DNA of 64,000 nucleotides, taken from NCBI RefSeq assembly GCF_049705945.1, contig NZ_JBNAMV010000004.1:1488001-1552000 (forward strand), given 5' to 3'. A model generated the notes under the pieces. The model was not told where the DNA came from. It was given only the letters and a program-made list of their open reading frames with translations, and made no database searches. This DNA comes from Salarchaeum japonicum_A. Lineage in GTDB: Archaea; Halobacteriota; Halobacteria; Halobacteriales; Halobacteriaceae. How positions within the stretch are numbered: the stretch's first letter is position 1; each line of letters opens with the position of its first letter. A program made the position numbers and the translations under genes. This document shows positions 41,390 through 50,154 of this stretch, in pieces.

Positions 41390-42423
41390 GCCCGCGACAA
41401 CGATACGTCCCGGAACTCGACGCGCGCGCCGCCGTCCGCTGCGTTCGTGAACCGCACCGTCCAGCCGTGGGCGTCCGCCACCCGCTCGACGACGTGCAAT
41501 CCGTAGTGTCCCTCCTCGGGACCGGGCGCGCCCCGCCGCAGCACGTCGGTCGGGAACCCCGGGCCGTCGTCCGCCACGAAGAACCCCGATTCGTCCTCCA
41601 GCACGCCGACCGTTACCGTCGCGTCCTCGCCGCTGTGCTCGATGCTGTTTCGAACGAGGTTCTCCAGCGCTTGGCGCAGCCGGCTCGCGTCCGCCTCCAC
41701 CTGCCACGTCCGACTCGGCAACACCACGGAAGCGTCCGCGGTGACAACGCCATCCCACGCGTCCTCCGCGACGCTCTGGAGCGAACACGACTCGGTCTCG
41801 ACGGCCCGGCCCTCCCGCGCCTGCGCGAGCAGGTCGTCCACGAGACTGTCGATGCGGGCGAGCGCGTCCTCGACGCTATCGAAGTACTCCTCGTCCCCGA
41901 ACTCGCGCGCCAGCGAAACCTGGGCCTGCGCGACCGACAGCGGATTCCGGAGGTCGTGGCTGAGCACGCTCGCGAACTCCTCTAGGTCCTCGTTTCGCTC
42001 CCGGAGTTCGCGCTCCCGGCGCTTTCGCTCGGTGATGTCCGTGAAGATACCCGTGAACAACCGCCGTCCCTCGTACTCGTGTTCCTGCAGGCTCACCGAC
42101 ACCGGGACCTCGTGACCGTCCTTGTGCTGGGCGGGGAGTTCGACGCCCGTCCAATCGATGTGTTTCTCGCCCGTCTCCACGTACTGATTGATTCCCGCCA
42201 GATGGGCGTCCTGCAGGCGCTCGGGGATGATAGTGAGTTTCGAACTCCCCAGTAACTCCTCCGGATCGTATCCGAGAATCCGCTCTATCGCCGGGTTCGC
42301 GGCGACCACCACGCTCTCCGCGTCTATCGTGAGCATCCCCTCCGACGTGTGCGCCAACAACTCTCGGAGGAACTCCGAGTCCCCCTCCAGCGAATCGGCG
42401 ACGACGACGTCGCGCTCGTCCAT
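41386..42423 (-). CDS. PAS-domain sensor histidine kinase
   Basis: 345 residues from ATG 42423. A PAS domain spans about 15-130 (GMLTIDAESVVVAANPAIER, TGIFTDITERKRRE). The dimerisation helix holds the phospho-acceptor His156 in SVLSHDLRNPLS. The ATPase has ALENLVRNSIEHS and VADDGPGFP, then YGLHVVERVADAHGW. No membrane helix, so it is a soluble sensor. No response regulator is adjacent, as is common for haloarchaeal orphan kinases. The signal is unknown. Confidence 0.88.
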   Translation of the reverse strand: MDERDVVVADSLEGDSEFLRELLAHTSEGMLTIDAESVVVAANPAIERILGYDPEELLGSSKLTIIPERLQDAHLAGINQYVETGEKHIDWTGVELPAQHKDGHEVPVSVSLQEHEYEGRRLFTGIFTDITERKRRERELRERNEDLEEFASVLSHDLRNPLSVAQAQVSLAREFGDEEYFDSVEDALARIDSLVDDLLAQAREGRAVETESCSLQSVAEDAWDGVVTADASVVLPSRTWQVEADASRLRQALENLVRNSIEHSGEDATVTVGVLEDESGFFVADDGPGFPTDVLRRGAPGPEEGHYGLHVVERVADAHGWTVRFTNAADGGARVEFRDVSLSRA

Positions 42424-42548
42424 ATCCACTCCTTGAACCCGCGGGCGTTAACGGTTCCGGGCGCCGACGGTTCGAAGTCGATAAAACGACGCAACATCGT
42501 CCGCCGCGGCGACCTCGACACCAACCACCGCGGCGGCACCGACACCCA

Positions 42549-42637
42549 CCGCGAACGCGGAGCGTTCGCGGCATTTTTGGTGCAGATTTTTGCGGCGAGT
42601 GGTCGGCTTCGCCGACCCGAGCCGGAAAAAGGTGCGT
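42549..42637 (-). repeat. 3'-end repeat element with A/T tracts, after the TrpD2-like gene
   Basis: Read with the gene: stop, then ACGCACCTTTTTCCGG, a 7-bp hairpin (GGTCGGC-TTC-GCCGACC, 42601-42617), then CCGCAAAAATCTGCACC plus AAAAATG, then a 10-bp hairpin (42549-42571, CCGCGAACGC stem). The blocks CACCTTTTTCCGG and CGCAAAAATCTG recur in the same order at 58501-58630, also directly after a stop codon. The T5 run just after the stop is a likely transcription terminator. Confidence 0.65.
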
Positions 42638-43693
42638 TCAGAAGGCCCGGAGGTCGTGGAGGGTTTCCGCGGCTTGTCCGCTGGCGATGGTGTCGCGGGC
42701 GGTTTCGAGGGCGTCACGGATGGTGTCGGCGTCGCGGCGGGCGTACATGCGGAACGCGGCGTTGAGCGCGATGGCGTCCGCGAAGTCGTCGTCGCGTTCG
42801 CCGGCGAGGACTTCTTTCGTGATTGTGGCCGAGTCGGCGGTCACGTCGTCTACCTGGAGCGTCTCGTTCGAGAAGTCCATGCCGTACTCGTCGGTTTCGA
42901 TGGTGAAGTCGTCGAGGTCGCCGCCGTCCCACTCTGCGACGGTGGTGGAGCCGGGGCGGATGTCGTCGTAGCCCTCCATTCCCTGGAACATGATGACGCG
43001 GTCGACCGAACTCTCCTCGCTCTCCGCGAACGTGTTCACGACTTTCTTCGCGAACGCGAGGTGGTAGAAGCTCCCGAGGTGGACGCTCGCGTTCGCGGGG
43101 TTCGCGAGCGTTTCCACCGTGTTCACGAACGTGCGGACGCCCATCTGGTCGCGCCGGTTCTCGATGGCGTCGATGCCGGGGTTGAAGTTCGGCTGGTAGT
43201 AGAACCCGAATCCGGTCGTGTCCGTCATCTCCGCGGACTCCGCCGGGCTGAGGTCGGTCTCTATTCCGAGTTCGTCGAGCACGTGCTTGTACGCGGTGCC
43301 CTTCTGGGTGGGGACGCGGTCGCCCGAGTGCGCGACAACGGGCGTTCCCGCGGCCGCGGCGACGACGCCCGCGCCGACGCCGAGCAGGGCGGTGCGGAGC
43401 TTTCCGTCGTAGTTCGCGCCGCAGTCAACGGGGTCCACGTCGGGTTCGGCGACTTCGACGGACTCTCGCCGCATCACGTCGGTGTACGCGCCGAGTTCCT
43501 CCGCGCTGTTGCGCTTCCAGCGGTTCGCGAGCCAGAACGCGCCGAGCGTGGTCGGGTCGGGTTCGTCCGCGAGGATGCGTTCGAACGCCTCGGTCGCCTG
43601 CGCTCGCGTCATGTCCTCCGCGGACTTGTGTCCGGAGCCGACGACTTCGGTCATCAGCCGCTTCAACGGCCACTCGCCGAAACTCTCGCTCAT
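42638..43693 (-). CDS. TrpD2-like (YbiB-type) anthranilate phosphoribosyltransferase family protein
   Basis: 351 residues from ATG 43693. The fold is that of anthranilate phosphoribosyltransferase: an N-terminal helical domain (MTRAQATEAFERILADEPD, LGAFWLANRWKRNSAEEL), then VDCGANYDGKLRTALLG, VVAHSGDRVPTQKG and NPANASVHLGSF. The strict TrpD motifs of the true enzyme at 62301 (DTCGTGGDDYDTINVST, KHGNYSVSS) are changed, as in the TrpD2/YbiB group, for which nucleic-acid binding has been reported. It is therefore unlikely to be the tryptophan-pathway enzyme. Confidence 0.78.
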   Translation of the reverse strand: MSESFGEWPLKRLMTEVVGSGHKSAEDMTRAQATEAFERILADEPDPTTLGAFWLANRWKRNSAEELGAYTDVMRRESVEVAEPDVDPVDCGANYDGKLRTALLGVGAGVVAAAAGTPVVAHSGDRVPTQKGTAYKHVLDELGIETDLSPAESAEMTDTTGFGFYYQPNFNPGIDAIENRRDQMGVRTFVNTVETLANPANASVHLGSFYHLAFAKKVVNTFAESEESSVDRVIMFQGMEGYDDIRPGSTTVAEWDGGDLDDFTIETDEYGMDFSNETLQVDDVTADSATITKEVLAGERDDDFADAIALNAAFRMYARRDADTIRDALETARDTIASGQAAETLHDLRAF

Positions 43694-43774
43694 ACTCCAG
43701 AATAGGGACGGACCCACCCTAAATTCACGCGGTTCAATCCGACGACTGATAACCGTCCACGCCCTTCTTGGGGT

Positions 43775-44860
43775 ATGGCACTCGACGGCGACTGGCGCGA
43801 CCGCCTCGACGACACGGACGCCCGACTCGTGGACGGCTTCCAGAGCGGGTTCCCGGTCGAAGAACGGCCGTTCCGCGCGGTCGGGCGTGCGCTCGACACC
43901 ACCGAAGACGACGTCCTCGAACGCGTCCAGCGCCTCCGCGAGATGGGCGTATTCCGACGGTTCGGCGCGGTTCTCAATCCACCCGTCATCGGGAGTTCCA
44001 CGCTCGCCGCGGTTCGCGCGCCCGACGACCGCTTCGAGGAGGTCGCGAACGCAATCAACGCCCATCGACAGGTGAACCACAACTACCGCCGCGACCACGA
44101 GTACAACATGTGGTTCGTCGTCACCGCGGCGTCCAAGGAGGTCCGCGACCGCATCCTCGCGGACATCGAGGATGAGACCGGCTGTGACGTCCTCAATCTC
44201 CCGATGCTCACGGACTACTACATCGACCTCGAATTCCCCGTCGTCAATACTGACCGATTTGCGCGGGAGGCGCTGCAAGCGCCTCCGAACGGACGAACGG
44301 GGAGGGACGACCCGCGAGTCGGCGAGACGCTGGACGCGACCGACGCGACGGCCACTCGGCTCAGCGAGACCGCGCGCAGCGACCTCTCCGAACTGGAGCG
44401 CCGCGTCATCCTCGAAATCCAGGACGGCTTCCCGCTCACCGCGACGCCCTATGCCGACATTGCGGACGCCGCCGACGCCGACACCAGCGACGTGCTCGCG
44501 GCCGTCGACCGATTACTCGACGACAACTGCATCAAGCGCGTCGGCTGCGTCGTCAATCACGTCGTCACCGGGTTCACGAACAACTGCATGGTCGTCTGGG
44601 ACGTGCCCGACGACGAACTCGACGAGTACGGGCAAGCGGTCGGCGAACTCCCCTACGTCACCCTCTGCTATCACCGCCCCCGCCGTCCCGACCAGAACTG
44701 GCCGTACAACCTCTTCACGATGGTTCACGGCCGCCAACCCGACGCCGTCGACGAGAAAATCGACGAACTCGCCGCCGACTACCTCCCGGTCGACCACGAA
44801 CGCCTCTACTCCACCGAGAAACTGAAGCAGACCGGCGCGCAGTACGAAGAACTCGTCTAG
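43775..44860 (+). CDS. ahbAB: Siroheme decarboxylase, AhbA-AhbB fusion
   Basis: 361 residues made of two Lrp/AsnC-like halves. The first has a HTH-like domain (GDWRDRLDDTDARLVDG) and HNYRRDHEYNMWFVV near 110. The second begins LSELERRVILEIQDGFPL and has CYHRPRRPDQNWPYNLF near 300. These His/Arg motifs mark AhbA and AhbB, which remove two acetate carboxyls from siroheme to give didecarboxysiroheme in the alternative heme pathway of archaea. The two halves are separate genes in many organisms. A copy of the last 35 bases lies 95 bp downstream. Confidence 0.87.
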   Translation: MALDGDWRDRLDDTDARLVDGFQSGFPVEERPFRAVGRALDTTEDDVLERVQRLREMGVFRRFGAVLNPPVIGSSTLAAVRAPDDRFEEVANAINAHRQVNHNYRRDHEYNMWFVVTAASKEVRDRILADIEDETGCDVLNLPMLTDYYIDLEFPVVNTDRFAREALQAPPNGRTGRDDPRVGETLDATDATATRLSETARSDLSELERRVILEIQDGFPLTATPYADIADAADADTSDVLAAVDRLLDDNCIKRVGCVVNHVVTGFTNNCMVVWDVPDDELDEYGQAVGELPYVTLCYHRPRRPDQNWPYNLFTMVHGRQPDAVDEKIDELAADYLPVDHERLYSTEKLKQTGAQYEELV

Positions 44861-44961
44861 CCCGCGCGGTTCCTGGTGGACATGAAAAGGGCGAACGAGC
44901 GAACCGCGTGAGCGAGTGAGGGCTTTCCGGCGCGCAGTACGAAGGACTCGTCTAGCCCGCG
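44832..44961 (+). repeat. 35-bp direct repeat duplicating the 3' end of ahbAB
   Basis: 44832-44866 (the last codons, TAG and CCCGCG) is repeated at 44927-44961 with one change (GAAGAACTC to GAAGGACTC). The 60 bases between hold an inverted pair CGCGGTTC/GAACCGCG and the stretch GACATGAAAAGGGCG, then GAGCGAGTGAGGGCTTT. The second copy ends just before the convergent stop at 44962. The near identity shows a recent event. Confidence 0.75.
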
Positions 44962-45213
44962 CTAGGTTTCGCCTTCGCCGGTCGCGCCCTCCAGGTCGAG
45001 CGGGCGGAGCCAGCCGTACCAGAGGACGAACAGCGCGGAGCCGTAGCCGACGACCCAGACGAGCATCCCGACGGTGAAGTTGTTCCCCGCGAACGACACG
45101 AGCGCGGTTTCGCCGATGGCGGTGCCGGCGAGCAGGCCGCGCGTGATGCCGGGGAGGACGATGCCCGCGGCGACGACGAGCAGGAACACCGGCCACGGTG
45201 GCGTATCAGCCAT
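44962..45213 (-). CDS. Small two-helix membrane protein
   Basis: 83 residues. Helices at about 7-28 and 45-68, with a short charged tail (LDLEGATGEGET). PPWPVFLLVVAAGIVLPG opens the protein. No family is recognised. It may share a transcript with the gene at 45244, 30 bases upstream on the same strand. The 3' side is formed by the duplicated ahbAB end. Confidence 0.6.
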   Translation of the reverse strand: MADTPPWPVFLLVVAAGIVLPGITRGLLAGTAIGETALVSFAGNNFTVGMLVWVVGYGSALFVLWYGWLRPLDLEGATGEGET

Positions 45214-45243
45214 GTTCTTGGCTTGGGCGGCGGGCTACCTGAA

Positions 45244-45828
45244 TCACTCGGTGTGGCGCTTCCACACGAGCTCCCAGTCGTCGCCGTCCGCGCGCACGAC
45301 CGCGTCGAACACCGTCGTCATCGCGTTCAGCGTCTGGCGGTCGCTCGACGCGGGGTCGAAGTGGAAGTGCGCGGTCACGTCGCGCTCGCGAACCACCGGA
45401 AGCAGGCGGTTCACGAACCGGAACGTCCGCGTCAACCCGATGTCGTCGACGAGGTCAGGGAGAGCGTCGAAACACACCACACCCGGGTCCGTGCCGATGT
45501 CGCGCACTCGCTCCCGGACGCGTGAGAGGAGACAGGAGCCGTCCGCGACGCACACGCACTCCACGGACGCGTCGCTCGCCCCGTCGGTCGTGAGAACCGT
45601 TCGGGTGGCGTCCGCCCCGCCCTGGTCGGCGATGCGCTCGCGGAACTCCGCGTCAGCGTCGTACGTCACGCCTACGACGTGTTCCGCGCGCTCGCTCGGC
45701 GTCGCGAGCAACTGCCGACATCCCGAGGCAGTCACGCCGTCCCCGTCCGGCCCGAGTACGAGGACGCTCGACACACCCGACACCGACTTGAAGACGTGCC
45801 CGTCCCCCGAGGAGTGCGCCTGACCCAT
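45244..45828 (-). CDS. RecA/KaiC-like signal-transduction protein, haloarchaeal (DUF7504-like)
   Basis: 194 residues from ATG 45828. VSSVLVLGPDGDGVTASGCR occupies the place of a P-loop, but lacks the GKT/S of a real Walker A. GVVCFDALPDLVDDIGLTRTFRFV is a Walker-B-like strand, and AHFHFDPASSDRQTL follows. This pattern fits the haloarchaeal family of degenerate RecA/KaiC-like proteins that accompany sensor proteins. No enzymatic role can be given. Confidence 0.6.
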   Translation of the reverse strand: MGQAHSSGDGHVFKSVSGVSSVLVLGPDGDGVTASGCRQLLATPSERAEHVVGVTYDADAEFRERIADQGGADATRTVLTTDGASDASVECVCVADGSCLLSRVRERVRDIGTDPGVVCFDALPDLVDDIGLTRTFRFVNRLLPVVRERDVTAHFHFDPASSDRQTLNAMTTVFDAVVRADGDDWELVWKRHTE

Positions 45829-45920
45829 CGTACGTAACTCGCGTATCGAGCCTACCGCCGCTCCTCGTATCAACGTTGTGGCACCCCCACGGTTTTCACG
45901 CACCCCGTCGAAGCCCACCC

Positions 45921-46397
45921 ATGAAACATGTCGCCATCGACGACGTCGACACCGAAGTCAACCCCCTCCAGGTCCACGAAATCCGCAAACCCGTCTCGCG
46001 AGCGCTCGGCACCACCGACTTCGCCATGAACTACTTCGAACTCGCCCCCGGCGACAGCTTTTCCGGCGGCCTCCACACCCACCACGACCAGGAAGAAGTA
46101 TTCTACGTCGAATCCGGCACCGCCACCTTCGACGTCGGCAAAGACCGCGACCAGATCGAAGTCAGCGAACGCGAACTCATCCGCTTCGAACCCGGCGAGT
46201 TCCAGACCGGGTACAACGACACCGACGAACGCGTCACCGGCTGGGCGCTCGGCGCCCCCGGCAGCCAGCACGACTGGGACGACATCCGCTCCTACGTCTA
46301 CTGTCCCAACTGCGAGGACGAACGCGAACACGACCTCGCACTCGCCGACGCCGGCTTCAAACTCACCTGCACAGAGTGCGGGAACACGCAGGGCTAA
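45921..46397 (+). CDS. Cupin protein with C-terminal zinc ribbon
   Basis: 158 residues from ATG 45921. Residues about 40-115 form a cupin barrel with the metal motif GGLHTHHDQEEVFYVESG and the second motif FEPGEFQTGYN. The tail has two Cys pairs (VYCPNCEDE and LTCTECGNT), a zinc ribbon. Cupins of this type bind or isomerise small molecules; the added ribbon suggests binding to nucleic acid or protein. Divergent from the 45244 gene. Confidence 0.8.
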   Translation: MKHVAIDDVDTEVNPLQVHEIRKPVSRALGTTDFAMNYFELAPGDSFSGGLHTHHDQEEVFYVESGTATFDVGKDRDQIEVSERELIRFEPGEFQTGYNDTDERVTGWALGAPGSQHDWDDIRSYVYCPNCEDEREHDLALADAGFKLTCTECGNTQG

Positions 46398-46419
46398 CGA
46401 CTGAGAACACGAAGAAACT

Positions 46420-46511
46420 GTAGTGGGTCAGTGCGGCTGTTGAACTCGCGCCAGACGGTCCTGCTCGCCCTCGGCTGCGCGGGCTGCGACTGACTGCGTT
46501 CAAATCCGCAC
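46420..46511 (-). repeat. Copy of the tRNA-Ile 3' end plus inverted copy, forming a stem-loop
   Basis: 46420-46445 repeats the end of the tRNA-Ile gene: GTAGTGGGTCAGTGCGG is identical over 17 bases to 46550-46566, followed by CTGTTGAAC in place of ATTTGAAC. GTTCAAATCCGCAC at 46498-46511 is the same T-arm in inverted orientation. The core between is GC-rich with CGCGGGCTGCG-type symmetry. The order (direct copy, core, inverted copy, spacer, tRNA) is the same as at the other two tRNA genes here. Confidence 0.65.
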
Positions 46512-46552
46512 AGTTGACTACTCAGTCGCTCACGAGTTCGTGACAGAAGTAG

Positions 46553-46626
46553 TGGGTCAGTGCGGATTTGAACCGCAAACTTCCACCTTATCAGAGTGGC
46601 GCTCTACCTAATTGAGCTACTGACCC
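46553..46626 (-). tRNA. tRNA-Ile (GAU)
   Basis: 74 nt. Acceptor GGGTCAG pairs with CTGACCC, discriminator A. The anticodon arm CCACT-CTGATAA-GGTGG gives anticodon GAU. T-arm TGCGG-TTCAAAT-CCGCA is fully paired. No CCA encoded, no intron. A partial second copy of its 3' end lies 110 bp downstream. Confidence 0.95.
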
Positions 46627-46696
46627 GCTCACTTTCCTCTATACTGCGTGGTTTGTTTAAGGGTTTCCTTTCGGCGGTTGTGTCGCTGTCTGGTGG

Positions 46697-47227
46697 TTAC
46701 GTCTCGTTTTCGTCGTCAAACTCCACGTCGTAGGCGTCCTCGCTGAGGTCGTACGTGTTCTCGGTGGAATTGGCGTTCCCGCCGGGCGTGTTCTGGTTGG
46801 TGGGCCCGTCGTCGGGGAAGCCGAACGTGTAGACTTGGCCGGTGGCGAAGCCGCCGGTGCGTTCGTCGAGTTTGGGGGTGATGACGTATTTCTTGAGCGC
46901 CCAGCGGATGGGGGCGCGGGTCACCGGGACGACGAACAGGAGGCCGATGAAGTCCGTGACGAGGCCGGGCGTGAGGAGGAACGCGCCGGCGACGAGCAGC
47001 AGTCCACCGTCCACGAGTTCGTCCGTGGGCGGGCGTCCTTCGGCGAGGGCTTTCTGGATACGCCGCATCGTGTGGCGGCCCTCGGCGCGCACGAACAGCA
47101 TGCCGAGGAGTGCGGTGAGGACGACGAGCGCGACGAGCACCTCCCACGAGAGCATCGTGGAGAGGAACACGAGGAAGAGCATGTCGAGCAAGGGCACGAG
47201 GAGGAGTGCCGCGAGCAGCCGTTTCAT
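46697..47227 (-). CDS. fxsA: FxsA family membrane protein
   Basis: 176 residues. The FxsA hallmarks are visible: MKRLLAALLLVPLLDMLFLV, then EGRHTMRRIQKALAEGRPPT, GGLLLVAGAFLLTPGLVTD and LLFVVPVTRAPIRWAL. Four membrane helices, followed by a 45-residue acidic, Asn-rich tail inside the cell. FxsA was first known as a modifier of T7 phage exclusion in E. coli, but in general its role is unclear. Divergent from the gene at 47317. Confidence 0.85.
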   Translation of the reverse strand: MKRLLAALLLVPLLDMLFLVFLSTMLSWEVLVALVVLTALLGMLFVRAEGRHTMRRIQKALAEGRPPTDELVDGGLLLVAGAFLLTPGLVTDFIGLLFVVPVTRAPIRWALKKYVITPKLDERTGGFATGQVYTFGFPDDGPTNQNTPGGNANSTENTYDLSEDAYDVEFDDENET

Positions 47228-47316
47228 CGCGTGCTACTACCCGCTCGGTGGGTTTAACGGTTGGGTCGGGTCGCCGGGTTCGAAGCGTTTTCCCGAACAC
47301 GGCGTCTCTCCCGGAT

Positions 47317-48903
47317 ATGGACGAGTCCGCGGACGCGACGAAGGTGGAGTGGCGCGAGTGGGGCGAGGAAGCGTTCGAGGCGGCCGCCGAGGCGGAGAAA
47401 CCGCTCCTGTTGTCGCTGGTGACGCGGTGGAGTCGGCGCTGTCGGGAGATGGACGAGGGCGCGTACGCCGACCCCCGCGTGGCCGCGAACCTGAACGAGG
47501 AGTTCGTGCCGGTGCGCGCGGACGCCGACCGCCATCCGCGCGTGCGGGAGCGGTACAACATGGGCGGATTCCCCTCGACGGTGTTCCTGACGCCGTCGGG
47601 CGCGCACATCGCGGGCGCGACCTACCTCGACACGGACGGCTTCCGGCAGGTCATCGAGCGCGTGCACCGCGTCTGGGAGGACAAGGGCGCGGACGCCGCC
47701 CGCGTTCCGCGCGCGCTCAGGGAGCCGGAGCCGCCCGCGGGCGAGGTCACCGCGGAAATCGAACGATTGGTCGCGGGCCAGCTGGACGAGAAGTTCGATT
47801 CCGACTTCGCTGGCTGGGGGTCGAGCGAGAAGTTCCCGCTCCCGGACACCATCGAGTTCGCGTTGAAGCGCGAGCGCCATCAGGCGACCCAGACGCTCGA
47901 CGTGCTCGAACGGAACCTCCAGGCGGACTCCGGCGCGTTCGGCCGGTTCGCGCACGGCCGGGACTGGAGCGACCCGCAGCGCGAGTACCTCCTCGAAACG
48001 AACGCCGCGCTCCTCCGCGCGTACAGTCACGCCTACCTCGTCACGGGCGACGAGTCCTACGAATCCATCGCGTCCGACCTCGTGGACTACCTCACGGGCA
48101 CGCTCTGGACGGGCGACGCGTTCGGGAACGCCGAACTCGCGGAGGCCGACGCGAGAACGCCCGTGGACGACACCGCGTTCGTCACCGGGAACGCCCGCGC
48201 CGCCGACGCGCTCGCGTGGTACGCCGCGTACGCCGACGACGACACCGCGCGCCGGTACGCCGAACGCACGCTCGACTTCCTCGACACGCTCGTCGACGAC
48301 GGCACCCTGGTGCACTTCGACGACCCGAACAGCGAATCCGGCCTGCTCGCGGACCACGCCGCCGCGACCCGGGCGTACGCCACCGCCGCGCAGACCCTTG
48401 ACCGCGACTACCTCGACCGCGCGGAAGCCGTCGCGTCGGACGCCCTCGACCGCCTCCAGTCGGAGAGCGGCGCGTTCGACGACGGCCCCCGCGACGGCGT
48501 CGGCCTCCTCGACAAACCTCTGCATCCCATCGACGACAACGCCCTGCTCGCGAACGCGCTCGTGGACCTCCGGTATCTCGCGGACGACCCCACGTACCGG
48601 GAGGCCGCGACCGACGCCGTCGGCGCGTTCGCCGGCGCGGCGGAACGAATGGGCGTGCAGGTCGCCGGGTACGCCACCGCCGCGTCCCGCCTCGTCACGC
48701 GCCCGCTCACCATCGAGGTCGGCGCACCCGCCGGGAGCGACCTCCACCGCGCCGCCGTCCGCCTCGCCGACCACGAGAAGGTCGTCGTCCCCGACGCCCC
48801 GGCTGTCGATTCGGGCACCGCCCGCGTCGTCACGGCGGACGCGACCCGCGCGGGCGCGGAGACGCCCGCGGAACTCGCCGACCTCGTTCAGGAGTCGCTG
48901 TAA
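47317..48903 (+). CDS. DUF255 thioredoxin-like protein with six-hairpin domain, CxxC lost
   Basis: 528 residues from ATG 47317. Residues 8-110 form a thioredoxin-like DUF255 domain (AEKPLLLSLVTRWSRRCREM). The usual WCxxC is WSRRC here, so the first redox Cys is Ser39 and only Cys42 remains. GGFPSTVFLTPSG is the cis-Pro loop. Residues about 145-490 are an alpha-helical barrel resembling glycoside-hydrolase/epimerase domains of the YyaL/SPATA20 family (ETNAALLRAYSHAYLVTGD, PIDDNALLANALVDLRYLA). The family is poorly understood; redox activity is unlikely in this copy. Confidence 0.83.
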   Translation: MDESADATKVEWREWGEEAFEAAAEAEKPLLLSLVTRWSRRCREMDEGAYADPRVAANLNEEFVPVRADADRHPRVRERYNMGGFPSTVFLTPSGAHIAGATYLDTDGFRQVIERVHRVWEDKGADAARVPRALREPEPPAGEVTAEIERLVAGQLDEKFDSDFAGWGSSEKFPLPDTIEFALKRERHQATQTLDVLERNLQADSGAFGRFAHGRDWSDPQREYLLETNAALLRAYSHAYLVTGDESYESIASDLVDYLTGTLWTGDAFGNAELAEADARTPVDDTAFVTGNARAADALAWYAAYADDDTARRYAERTLDFLDTLVDDGTLVHFDDPNSESGLLADHAAATRAYATAAQTLDRDYLDRAEAVASDALDRLQSESGAFDDGPRDGVGLLDKPLHPIDDNALLANALVDLRYLADDPTYREAATDAVGAFAGAAERMGVQVAGYATAASRLVTRPLTIEVGAPAGSDLHRAAVRLADHEKVVVPDAPAVDSGTARVVTADATRAGAETPAELADLVQESL

Positions 48904-48945
48904 ACTTCCCCAGGGTTTTTGCGAGCGCACGCTGAAGTCGCACGC

Positions 48946-49746
48946 ATGGCCAGCCTGAAGGACCTCGGACTCTCTGATTACGAGGCGAGCGCGTACCGCG
49001 CGCTCCTCGAAACCGGTCCGGCAACCGCGAAGGAGTTGTCCGAGGCGAGCGGCGTTCCCATGGGTCGCATCTACGACGTGCTCGCGAGCATCGAATCCCA
49101 GCACCTCGTCCGCAGTCAAGCCGCGAGCAGGCCGAAGAAGTACGCCGCCGTCGACCCCGAGGACGCCCTCGACCGCCTGCTCGACGACCGGAAACGCGAA
49201 CTCCAGGAGAAAGCGGACCAGTACGAGTCGGTCGTCGACGAACTCACGGGCGACCTCACAGCCCCCACCGCGCCCGACGCGGGGTTCTGGACCGCCGCCG
49301 TCGGCCCCGACGAGACCGTTGATTTGCTCCTCGAACGCCTCGACACCGCCGACGACCGCATCGTCCTCTTCTCGTCCGCGCCCTCCTCCGGCCTCGACAT
49401 CGGCGACGTCTCCAGCAAAATCACGAATCACCTCCTCGACGCGCTCGACCGCGGCGTCACCGTCTCAGTCCTCCTCGCCCGCGACCTCTCCCACGAACTC
49501 CCCGACGAAGTCAACGCCGTCTACGTCTCCGAACTCGCCCAGCACGACGCGTTCAGCGTCCGCATCGGCGACACAGTGGACAGCAACGTCGTCGTCGTGG
49601 ACGGCGAGGAAGTCTGCATCGAGATGCCGAACCCCGTCCAGCCCGACGAATCCTTCGCGCTCGTCGCGCTCAAGGACCCCGAGTTCGCCAACGACGTGAC
49701 CGCCGAATTCGACGAGAGCTGGCAGGACGCCACCACGCTCGAATAA
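48946..49746 (+). CDS. TrmB family transcriptional regulator
   Basis: 266 residues from ATG 48946. The N-terminal winged helix reads LKDLGLSDYEASAYRALLET, then ATAKELSEASGVPMGRIYDV, the TrmB pattern. Residues 85-115 form a dimerising coiled coil. The C-terminal half (ETVDLLLERLDTADDRIVLF) is a phospholipase-D-like sensor fold. TrmB proteins control sugar and central metabolism genes in archaea. Its effector and targets are not evident. It follows the DUF255 gene with a 42-bp gap. Confidence 0.87.
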   Translation: MASLKDLGLSDYEASAYRALLETGPATAKELSEASGVPMGRIYDVLASIESQHLVRSQAASRPKKYAAVDPEDALDRLLDDRKRELQEKADQYESVVDELTGDLTAPTAPDAGFWTAAVGPDETVDLLLERLDTADDRIVLFSSAPSSGLDIGDVSSKITNHLLDALDRGVTVSVLLARDLSHELPDEVNAVYVSELAQHDAFSVRIGDTVDSNVVVVDGEEVCIEMPNPVQPDESFALVALKDPEFANDVTAEFDESWQDATTLE

Positions 49747-49786
49747 GGAGCAAGGCTTATTGTCGCTTCTCGGTCACTCTCCCGGT

Positions 49787-50062
49787 ATGGCGCCCTCCAA
49801 GCCGTTCTTCACACCCGACGGTGAACTCGATACCCCGCGAATCGTCGCCGAGGTCGTTCCGCTCGCAAAACTCGTGGTCGCGGTCGGCGTGACCGCCGCG
49901 ATTCCGTTCCTCCTCCAGATCGCCCTCGTCGAATCGCTCGCGTTTACCCCGCTGTTCGTCGTTCCGCTCACGCTCGTCACCCAGTTCGTCCTCGCGGTCG
50001 GCACCGCGTTCGTCCTGCTCTACGTCGTCGTGCGCGCGAACCAACTCGCCACTGACGCCTGA
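49787..50062 (+). CDS. Small two-helix membrane protein
   Basis: 91 residues from ATG 49787. FFTPDGELDTPRIVAEVVPL is an amphipathic start, followed by two helices at about 22-42 and 56-82. No family recognised. The TrmB gene ends 40 bases upstream on the same strand. Confidence 0.6.
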   Translation: MAPSKPFFTPDGELDTPRIVAEVVPLAKLVVAVGVTAAIPFLLQIALVESLAFTPLFVVPLTLVTQFVLAVGTAFVLLYVVVRANQLATDA

Positions 50063-50154
50063 CGCTGCCGACGCCTGACGCCGTCCGTCCCGATTCTGTT
50101 GGAACAGCCGGACGCGGCCGTACACTTATGTTGGTGGACTGATGATTGAGCGGT

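Noticed and set aside
47254..49431. A 725-codon frame antisense to the DUF255 and TrmB genes
   Set aside because: Val/Arg-rich complement of real coding sequence with no recognisable domain.
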